A stretch of DNA of 64,000 bases, taken from NCBI RefSeq assembly GCF_023015905.1, contig NZ_JALKBD010000008.1, forward strand, positions 1-64,000, written 5' to 3'. Numbering within the stretch: the first letter of the stretch is position 1; every line of letters starts with the position of its first letter. The notes under the pieces are model-generated. The model was not told the origin of the DNA. It saw nothing but the letters and a program-made list of their open reading frames with translations, and made no database searches. The translations under genes and the position numbers were made by a program. Below are positions 57,801-64,000 of this stretch, piece after piece. Origin of the DNA: Arenibacter sp. F20364 (lineage in GTDB: Bacteria; Bacteroidota; Bacteroidia; Flavobacteriales; Flavobacteriaceae).

Positions 57801-58253
57801 AACTATAAAAATTTCGATCTGTCTGTTTTACTACAGGGAACGGCAGAGGTAAAAGGGCAATTGACCGGTTACGCAGGGAATGCTTTCTTTAATTTAGGAA
57901 ATATACAGCGTTGGCAAATGGACGGTAGGTTCGATCCTAACAACCCCGTACGGTACCCGGATTATCCTAGATTGGAAGTTTTGACCAACAGTGGATCGGC
58001 CAATACGGAAACATCCGATTTTTGGGTCATTGATTCAGGGTATTTACGTGTAAAGAATATTCAGCTCGGGTATAATTTTCCAAATTCTTTGACCGATGTC
58101 CTGAGTATAGACAGTTTAAGGTGCTATTTAGGGGCAGAGAACCTGCATTCTTTTAATTCCTATAGAAAGGGATGGGATCCTGAAATAATTGGAGGCGGAG
58201 CTTATTATCCCATATTAACTACCTACACTTTTGGTATAAACCTAAAATTTTAA
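54867..58253 (+). CDS. SusC-family TonB-dependent transporter with STN signalling domain (PUL 3)
   Basis: This is an 1128-residue importer, longer than the other two SusC because of an STN (secretin/TonB N-terminal) domain at about 45-120 (IDLNLNNVKVHEVLNKIE to KQIALKPG). A carboxypeptidase-like domain (about 140-215), DEVVVVGYG, a plug with SVLKDASSAAIYGARSANG, and a barrel ending FGINLKF follow. The signal region is preceded by a basic stretch (about 1-20). The STN domain contacts the FecR protein encoded just upstream, so this transporter senses as well as imports the glycan. It has its own leader with a perfect hairpin. Confidence 0.94.
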   Translation: MKKINKPRNRNGCSWRFDLKMKLTTLFLLVALFQVNASTYSQNTKIDLNLNNVKVHEVLNKIESLTEFKFFVDTKEVDLERTVSIKVKRETVSEILKKVFRGTDIVYKVLDKQIALKPGVKEEVDQNSIQKIGMQQPTITGTVVDNTGTPLPGANIVEKGTTNGVTADFDGNFSMEVADLNAIVVVSYIGFSTLEVPIGGETNLNITLEESAAGLDEVVVVGYGVQKKINVIGSISQVSSEDIENRPVTQASQAITGQMPGVTVIQRSGRPGQSGGDISVRGVGSFGATPNALVLIDGIAGTLNDINPDDIASISVLKDASSAAIYGARSANGVILITTKSGSNKKFSVSYNSYIGVNEATELPEFANSWEYAEMYNIASGSNSFSAEDIENYRAQNDPDNYPNTRFLEDLFSRSGIQTSHTLTINGGDERNKYYVSAGMLDQQGIVPKNSFNRYNFRMNLNNKLGEKFELNSRFFGALEERKEPQATANKGGGFLDQLVQNAVRYPATFLGQDSQGNYGIGPESGGTPVAWLDSKSYLTNPTTRVGVNVKLDWKPSDDLVFSAIGGYNFTLYEERSYLASQRLNEDVFLGQSYLNQQSNKTIFKTMQFTGEYTKEFGSHDFSLLAGYSFENEELSLFNGYRQDFASNDYTVMDLGSAENQQSGGYDAEWALQSFFSRLKYSIDQKYLFEATMRYDGSSRFPENNKYAFFPSAAVGWRVSQESFMDDVSWISNLKVKASWGILGNQNIGNYPYQTVLASGRDYSLGGGLATGAAYANYKDANIKWESTETTDIGLETGFFDGKVTFNATYFNRNTTDVLFKPSASVSSVLGVGISETNTGEVKNTGWEFDLGHRGKAGDFGYSINTNFSIINNEVITLGLGNVEQPNGFVGNGSDLFIGYPMQMYYGYKADGVFLNDGEVDSWPDMSAVNPTAQAGDFRYKDISGPDGVPDGKVDPTYDRTYLGSRIPKYTFGANLGINYKNFDLSVLLQGTAEVKGQLTGYAGNAFFNLGNIQRWQMDGRFDPNNPVRYPDYPRLEVLTNSGSANTETSDFWVIDSGYLRVKNIQLGYNFPNSLTDVLSIDSLRCYLGAENLHSFNSYRKGWDPEIIGGGAYYPILTTYTFGINLKF

Positions 58254-58257
58254 GATC

Positions 58258-59928
58258 ATGATCAAATTATATAACAAAAAGTCATCTAAACCCGGGTTCC
58301 TAGGTTTTCTTCTGCTGGGGATCCTATCCTTGGGAACAGTTATTTCCTGCGATAAGGAATTGGAGCAATTTCCCAGCAACGCTTTTGCTGCAGATAATTT
58401 CTGGACATCCGAGTCCAATGCCAATATAGCGCTTACAGGTGCTTATAGAGGGGCTGTGGAATACGGCACACAGGTGGTTCCCTCCGACTGGTGGACCTAC
58501 TGCGGTATCGTATTCATGGAATTTGCCACAGATAACGCCTATGATCGTAGAGGTGATAACTCAACCCAGAATCGATTGACGAACGGAACGCTTTTGCCCA
58601 ATAACAATGTTATAAACGGATATTGGCAAGGCTCCTACAAGAGGATCGCTATTTGCAACGATTTCTTGGAAAATATTGACAAGGTGGATATGGAACAGGC
58701 CAAAATAGATAGAATGAAGGCCGAAGTTCAGTTTCTAAGGGCCACACAATATTTTTACCTTTCACAGTTTTGGGGCAGTGCTCCTTTGGTAACCTCTACC
58801 TTGACGCCAGATGAGGCCAATAATGTGGATAAGGCTTCTAAAACGGAATTGGTGACTTTTGTAGAGAATGAGCTTAAGGCCGCTACCGCAGCGCTTCCGA
58901 CATTCGGGGAACTGAAAGCAGGGGAAGCCGGTAGGGCAAGTAAACAAGCGGCGCTTGCTTTTCTGGGAAGGTTGTATCTCGGGGAGAAGAATTTTCCGGA
59001 GGCTTCCACAACGTACAAACAGATCATAGATATGGGTGACAATATTATTGACCCAGATTACCAATCGCTTTTTATTCCTGCTAATGAGGGCAGTAGTGAA
59101 AATATATTTAGTTCGCAGTATTTTGGTGGGCAGGCAGGAAATGCCCTACCCCAGCATGCCTATCCGGCGGTTTCCTCGGGTTGGCATATCGTAAACCCTT
59201 TGGGAAGTCTAGCGGATGCCTACGGTTTTGACGATGGAACTCCATTGTCCTATGATGATCCAAAATTCGACTATGATGACATGGGAGCCAATAGGGACCC
59301 AAGATTTAGATATAACCTTATATGGGATGGTGCCACATTCGCAGGTAGGATCTATGATTGTCATCCAGACTCTTCTGGATCTGTAGATCAATTAACTTAT
59401 TCCAAGCAGGCAACCAGAACAGGTTACGGTCTGCGCAAGTTTTTTGATGAATCCTTTAGTGGTAACTTAAGGACGGATTATGGTGGAAATATTCCAATCA
59501 TCAGATACGCGGAAGTATTATTGAGTTATTTGGAGGCCGAGCTCGAAGCTGGCAATGCCATTACCCAACAATTATTGGACGAGACCATCAATGCCGTTAG
59601 GGGTAGGGCCTCAGTAGGATTGCCTCCTATTACCGAAACCAATGCAGCGGCCTTAAGACCTATTTTAAGAAATGAAAGAAGAATTGAGTTGGCCTTGGAA
59701 GGACAACGTTTATGGGATATCTTTAGATGGGGGATTGGTGATGAAGTGTTAGTAGGGGATTTTTGGGGGGCACCATTCCCCAATTCAACACTTTATCCAA
59801 CAACTTCCAAGAAAATAGACCCACAATTTAGGTGGTATGTTACCACTAAAGATTTCAGGGAAGGTGTGGATGACGTTTGGCCAATTCCAGAATCGGAAGT
59901 CAACGTAAATCCTAAATTAGGAAATTAA
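58258..59928 (+). CDS. SusD-family glycan-binding lipoprotein (PUL 3)
   Basis: This is a 556-residue lipoprotein (cysteine C31 in VISCDK) starting 4 bp after susC. SusD features: KAEVQFLRATQYFYLSQFWG, and RNERRIELALEGQRLWDIFRW near residue 480. It covers the SusC barrel and binds the glycan at the cell surface. No substrate can be read from it. Confidence 0.93.
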   Translation: MIKLYNKKSSKPGFLGFLLLGILSLGTVISCDKELEQFPSNAFAADNFWTSESNANIALTGAYRGAVEYGTQVVPSDWWTYCGIVFMEFATDNAYDRRGDNSTQNRLTNGTLLPNNNVINGYWQGSYKRIAICNDFLENIDKVDMEQAKIDRMKAEVQFLRATQYFYLSQFWGSAPLVTSTLTPDEANNVDKASKTELVTFVENELKAATAALPTFGELKAGEAGRASKQAALAFLGRLYLGEKNFPEASTTYKQIIDMGDNIIDPDYQSLFIPANEGSSENIFSSQYFGGQAGNALPQHAYPAVSSGWHIVNPLGSLADAYGFDDGTPLSYDDPKFDYDDMGANRDPRFRYNLIWDGATFAGRIYDCHPDSSGSVDQLTYSKQATRTGYGLRKFFDESFSGNLRTDYGGNIPIIRYAEVLLSYLEAELEAGNAITQQLLDETINAVRGRASVGLPPITETNAAALRPILRNERRIELALEGQRLWDIFRWGIGDEVLVGDFWGAPFPNSTLYPTTSKKIDPQFRWYVTTKDFREGVDDVWPIPESEVNVNPKLGN

Positions 59929-59941
59929 TCATTTTCGTAAA

Positions 59942-62467
59942 ATGGTCTTAAAAAGAAGAAAATTTATTCAAAAAGTAGGGTTGGCAATTCCAATAATTGC
60001 CAACCCATTTACTAATGTTTTTGCTCAGAGCGGTGCGATAAAGGAAAATGCAAACAATAGGTTGGTAGGACCCAAAGACTTCAGTTTTACAAAATTGAAC
60101 GATAGGGTCTGGATCGGAAAAGATTTCTGGAGTATTCCCATGGAAGACTGGGAAATTAAAAACAAACGACTGGAGTTTAAAGGGGCTATGAGAAACGCCC
60201 GTTTACATCTACTGACATATGTGCTTAAAAAGGACCAGGGAGATTTTAGGGTCAAAAGCAGTCTAGGGCTACTAAAAAACAATGCTGATAAAGGTTCCGT
60301 CGGATTTACCATTGGCATAAAGGATACTACGGATCCCAAAAGTGTAAAAGCGGCCTGTTATTTTGGGGAAGGTGTGTCAGCAGGTATTTCTTTGGATGGC
60401 AAAATATTTATGGCCAACAATGAAACGCCACTTCCCGAAAATTTTGATTATAACAATTTTGACATGGAGTTGGAGGCCTCTCCAAAAAATGGGGGTTATG
60501 AGTGTACCTTGACGGTGGTGGACAACAACGGTCTAAAAGGGGAATTGACTTATAATCACTCCGGAGAAATGGAAGGTTTGGTAGCCTTGGAGCAAAACAT
60601 CCAAGAAAAGGATGGGAGTACATTTTGGTCCAAATCCATTTCCCTTAAGGGCAATAAAATAGAATACATCCCGGACAATAGTTTTGGGCCAATTCTTTGG
60701 GCAATGTACACCCTTTCCAAGGGGACATTAAAATTAACGGCCCAGCTTCCCCCTATTGGAAATAAGGATTCTAAAAAGGTGGAGCTTCAATTTCTAAAGA
60801 ATGGCAAATGGGTGAAGGAAGGTAAAATGGAAATAGATACCATATCATTTACCACCATTTTCACTATCAACGAATGGAATTCAGATGAGGATATTAAATA
60901 TCGCCTGATGTATTCCATGGATAAGGAAAAGCAATACTATGATGGGGTAATCAGGGAAGAGCCCGCCGACAGACCACTGCGATTTGGTGGATTAACATGT
61001 CAGGAATGGGCAGGATATCCTTATCGGCCATTGGTGGAAAACCTGGAGAAATCCAACCCTGATATGCTGTATTTTTCCGGAGATCAGTTATATGAGGGCA
61101 ATGGGGGATATCCCATTAAAAGACAGCCAGAGGATAGCGCTATATTAAACTATCTTGGTAAGTGGTATATGTTTGGTTGGGCATTTGGAAATATTATGCG
61201 GGACAGACCTACCATTTGCACCCCGGATGACCACGATGTATATCAAGGTAATTTGTGGGGAGAAGGAGGCGAAGGAATCTCCTTTGAGGAATGGGAAAAA
61301 GTAAGGGATGCCCATGGAGGATTGGTGCAAACCCCAAAAATGGTAAATGTGGTTTACCGCACTCAATGTGGCCACCTGCCAGATCCTTATGATCCAACGC
61401 CCCTGCCATCGGGTATCACTAATTGGTATACCCAAATGGTTTATGGCAAAGTAAGTTTCGCTATTGTGAGCGACAGATTGTTTAAGTCCGGTCCGCAGAA
61501 GCTAAGGAGTGGGGAAGGTAGGATAGATCATCTTACTGCACCGGCAAAACCGGAGGAACTTGATTCCAAAGGCCTGAACTTTTTTGGAAATCGGCAAATG
61601 GAGTTTTTAAATGGCTGGATACAAGATTGGCAAGATGCTAATATGAAGGTACTGTTAAGTCAGACTTTATTTTCCAACGTAGGTACACATCATGGCCCTA
61701 AAAAGCAATTCTTATTCGGTGATTTGGACTCGGGAGGTTGGCCTAAATCCAAAAGGGATGAGGTAATACGGACAATTAGGAAGGCCAGTGCCTTCCACAT
61801 CAACGGTGATCAACATCTGCCTTTTATGGTGCAATATAGTGTGGATGAAGTGCGGGATGGGGGCTGGACCTTCTGTACCCCGGCTATTTCAACGGGCTAT
61901 CCAAGATGGGGACAGCCAGATTCGGTCAACGTACCTTTCACGGATAGACCGGCACATGGTTTGCCCAATACGGGTTGTTATCGCGATGGTTTTGGAAATA
62001 CTAATTATATATATGCCGTTGGGAATCCGACCGATGATTTTGACTTAGAAAAAAATAGATACTTAAAGGCTCAGAAAAAGGCATCCGGTTTTGGCATAGT
62101 TACTTTTGATACTAGAGCTAGGACAATAAAAATGGAAGCGATTCGGTTTTTGGCGGACCTTGATGTGGAATCGGATGAAAATACTTATCCCGGTTGGCCA
62201 TTGACCATTGGCCAAGATGATAACGATGGCAGAAGGGCCCTGGGCTACCTGCCGAGATTACAGCTTAAGGAATCCAACCAAGTGGTCAAGATTATTAATG
62301 AGGAGACCGGTGAAATAGTAAAATCGGTAAGAGTTAAGGGAAACGAGTACGTTCCTGCAGTATTCTCTTTGGCGAAGTACACCTTGGTCATAGGGGAAGG
62401 CCAAAACGAAAGGGTCTTTAAAGAAGTAGTAATAAGTACGGACCCTAAACAAGTTATGGAGGTTTAG
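59942..62467 (+). CDS. PhoD-like metallo-esterase (alkaline phosphatase D family), Tat-exported
   Basis: This 841-residue protein starts with a twin-arginine-type signal (KRRKFIQKVG, R5/R6), as usual for PhoD. A beta-sandwich part (about 45-330) precedes the metallophosphatase domain (about 345-730). That domain has the PhoD motifs SGDQLYE (G380-D381), PDDHDVYQGN (D429-D432) and NGDQH (G622-H625). A C-terminal beta domain follows. PhoD enzymes bind Ca and Fe and cleave phosphate mono- or diesters. In a PUL with a sulfatase next to it, the substrate could be a phosphorylated glycan, or an ester type not yet described. The long N-terminal domain is unusual and may bind glycan. Confidence 0.78.
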   Translation: MVLKRRKFIQKVGLAIPIIANPFTNVFAQSGAIKENANNRLVGPKDFSFTKLNDRVWIGKDFWSIPMEDWEIKNKRLEFKGAMRNARLHLLTYVLKKDQGDFRVKSSLGLLKNNADKGSVGFTIGIKDTTDPKSVKAACYFGEGVSAGISLDGKIFMANNETPLPENFDYNNFDMELEASPKNGGYECTLTVVDNNGLKGELTYNHSGEMEGLVALEQNIQEKDGSTFWSKSISLKGNKIEYIPDNSFGPILWAMYTLSKGTLKLTAQLPPIGNKDSKKVELQFLKNGKWVKEGKMEIDTISFTTIFTINEWNSDEDIKYRLMYSMDKEKQYYDGVIREEPADRPLRFGGLTCQEWAGYPYRPLVENLEKSNPDMLYFSGDQLYEGNGGYPIKRQPEDSAILNYLGKWYMFGWAFGNIMRDRPTICTPDDHDVYQGNLWGEGGEGISFEEWEKVRDAHGGLVQTPKMVNVVYRTQCGHLPDPYDPTPLPSGITNWYTQMVYGKVSFAIVSDRLFKSGPQKLRSGEGRIDHLTAPAKPEELDSKGLNFFGNRQMEFLNGWIQDWQDANMKVLLSQTLFSNVGTHHGPKKQFLFGDLDSGGWPKSKRDEVIRTIRKASAFHINGDQHLPFMVQYSVDEVRDGGWTFCTPAISTGYPRWGQPDSVNVPFTDRPAHGLPNTGCYRDGFGNTNYIYAVGNPTDDFDLEKNRYLKAQKKASGFGIVTFDTRARTIKMEAIRFLADLDVESDENTYPGWPLTIGQDDNDGRRALGYLPRLQLKESNQVVKIINEETGEIVKSVRVKGNEYVPAVFSLAKYTLVIGEGQNERVFKEVVISTDPKQVMEV

Positions 62468-62565
62468 ACCAAATTAAAAATATGTAGTAAGATGCGACCC
62501 AAAAAATAGAAGGGTTGTACCTTACGAACTGCTAAAACCAAAATCAGTTAATATGCTATTAGAAT

Positions 62566-64000
62566 ATGAAAATTATTAGAAAGAATTTGTTCCAAACCGC
62601 TCTGGTTGTTTTGCTTATGGTAGGATGCAAGTCCAAGGCAGAAAAAGAGGTCGCCGTTGTAGAGAATTCAAAAAAACCGAACATTGTCTTTATTTATATG
62701 GATGATCTGGGCTATGGGGATATGAGTGCCTATGGCGCCACCGAGATCAGCACGCCCAATATGGATGCCCTGGCAATGGGCGGAGTGCAGTTTACCAACG
62801 GTTATGCCTCCTCTGCCACCTGTACCCCCAGTAGGTATGCCATACTAACGGGCAGGTATCCTTGGCGTAACAAGGATGCTAAAATATTGCCTGGAACAGC
62901 TCCTTTGATTATAGACACGGCACAAATGACTGTGCCCAAAATGTTGCAGGGAGAAGGATATGCCACTGGTATTGTGGGGAAATGGCACTTGGGTCTAGGT
63001 AGTGGCATGGTGAATTGGAACGAAAGGGTATCTCCGGGGCCCAATGAAGTAGGTTTTGATTATTCCTATATTCTGGCAGCAACCCAAGACAGGGTGCCAA
63101 CGGTGTATATTGCCGATGGTCATGTGGATGGTTTGGACCCTAACGACCCAATAGAAGTTAGCTATGATAAAAATTTTGAAGGTGAGCCTACGGGATTGGA
63201 CAATCCTGAACTAACCACCATGAAATGGCATCATGGCCACAATAACAGTATAGTGAACGGAGTGCCGCGAATAGGCTTTATGAAAGGTGGGGAGGCTGCC
63301 AAATGGAGCGATGTGGATATGGCCGACCATTTTCTGGCCAAGGCTCAAAATTATGTGAAAGAGCATAAAAGCGAACCTTTCTTTCTTTATTATGCCTTAC
63401 AGCAGCCACATGTACCACGTACACCGCATCCACGTTTTGTCGGAAAATCTGGAATGGGCCCAAGAGGAGACGTTATTTTGGAAGCCGATTGGATGATAGG
63501 GGAGTTTATGAAGACTTTGGAAGACGAAGGAATCCTTGAGAATACTTTGATCGTCTTTTCCAGTGATAACGGTCCTGTTGTGAATGATGGCTACTATGAC
63601 GACTCTGAGGAAAAACTGGGCAATCATACCCCTGCAGGAATTTTAAGGGGAGGTAAATATAGTTTGTTCGATGCCGGTACAAGGGTTCCCTTTATCACTT
63701 ATTGGAAGGGTACTATAGCCCCTAGCAAGTCAAATGCCTTGGTATGTCAACTAGACCTGCTCACCTCCATGGCAGCCTTGGTCGGAAGCGATAAAACAGG
63801 GGAGGACAGCGAGAATCTTTTGGATGCTTTTCTAGGCAAGTCTACAGATGGAAGGGAAGAGTTGGTTTTGGAGGCAACTTCTAGAACAGCCTTTAGAAAG
63901 GGCAATTGGGCTATGATTCCACCTTACAAGGGAGCGGCGATAAACAAACAGGTAAATATTGAGTTGGGCAATGCTGAGGAATATCAACTTTATAATTTGG
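62566..64000 (+). CDS. S1 sulfatase lipoprotein, S1_15-like (cut by window end)
   Basis: The frame opens at the ATG at 62566 and stays open to the end of the window (478 residues seen). It begins with a lipoprotein signal (cysteine C21 in VGCKS), the metal motif MDDLGYGDMSAYG (D46/D47), C86 in CTPSR as a canonical formylglycine site, VGKWHLGLG, and SSDNGPVVNDGYYDD. The TCTPSRYAILTGRYPWR context resembles S1_15. It stands 98 bp after the PhoD-like gene and belongs to PUL 3. The C-terminal part lies outside the window. Confidence 0.88.
   Translation, partial: MKIIRKNLFQTALVVLLMVGCKSKAEKEVAVVENSKKPNIVFIYMDDLGYGDMSAYGATEISTPNMDALAMGGVQFTNGYASSATCTPSRYAILTGRYPWRNKDAKILPGTAPLIIDTAQMTVPKMLQGEGYATGIVGKWHLGLGSGMVNWNERVSPGPNEVGFDYSYILAATQDRVPTVYIADGHVDGLDPNDPIEVSYDKNFEGEPTGLDNPELTTMKWHHGHNNSIVNGVPRIGFMKGGEAAKWSDVDMADHFLAKAQNYVKEHKSEPFFLYYALQQPHVPRTPHPRFVGKSGMGPRGDVILEADWMIGEFMKTLEDEGILENTLIVFSSDNGPVVNDGYYDDSEEKLGNHTPAGILRGGKYSLFDAGTRVPFITYWKGTIAPSKSNALVCQLDLLTSMAALVGSDKTGEDSENLLDAFLGKSTDGREELVLEATSRTAFRKGNWAMIPPYKGAAINKQVNIELGNAEEYQLYNL

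Noticed and set aside
59942-62467. Sulfatase of the S1 type.
   Set aside because: There is no C-x-P/A-S-R signature; the metal motifs are those of PhoD.

Overview
The window looks like part of the chromosome of a marine, alga-associated Flavobacteriaceae (Bacteroidota; Zobellia, Maribacter or Arenibacter-like). The grounds are three SusC/SusD pairs, seven S1 sulfatases, weak Shine-Dalgarno sites, AT-rich spacers, an ECF-sigma/FecR pair, and glycosidase families (GH127, GH129, GH117) linked to 3,6-anhydrogalactose in red-algal galactans. Almost everything is on the + strand and forms three adjacent polysaccharide utilisation loci (PULs). Family and specificity calls are by eye; no search was run.

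PUL 1 (1-22324) resembles the carrageenan regulon known from Zobellia. It starts with the tail of a membrane protein and then a tight dauB-dauA-dauC-dauD-type cluster (195-4370): cycloisomerase, aldehyde dehydrogenase, 2-keto-3-deoxygalactonate kinase and KDPGal aldolase. This would take 3,6-anhydro-D-galactose to pyruvate and glyceraldehyde-3-phosphate. Next come a GH129-like enzyme, an MFS sugar-acid transporter, a second enolase-superfamily dehydratase (galactonate-dehydratase type), a sulfatase, GH127, an S1_7-like and an S1_19-like sulfatase, a 600-bp leader with several inverted repeats, SusC/SusD, and a clear terminator (22292-22324).

The switch region (22473-24262) holds, on the - strand, a broken LuxR-type regulator remnant and an intact LacI-family repressor. 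Between lacI and the next susC are two near-identical LacI-type palindromes exactly 31 bp apart, about three helical turns.

PUL 2 (24263-52555) has SusC/SusD, an unusual flavin module, and a long exo-enzyme set. The module is a secreted FAD oxidoreductase translationally coupled to a secreted protein carrying an SGAT-type covalent-FMN motif, then a Na+/solute symporter and a second, cytosolic-looking FAD oxidoreductase. The enzyme set is GH97, GH2, three sulfatases, a GH43-like lipoprotein, two tandem GH117, a divergent GH9-like protein and a secreted lactonase. A truncated gene (42018-42218) sits in the middle. The substrate is probably a sulfated galactan with anhydro-sugar, possibly agar/porphyran-like, with an extracytoplasmic oxidation step that standard red-algal pathways lack. 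This is the best candidate for something undescribed.

PUL 3 (52912-64000, cut by the window end) is controlled by an ECF sigma factor, a FecR anti-sigma factor and an STN-domain SusC. It continues with SusD, a Tat-exported PhoD-like metallo-esterase and an S1 sulfatase running off the end. No RNA gene, CRISPR array, transposase or endo-acting carrageenase/agarase was seen.
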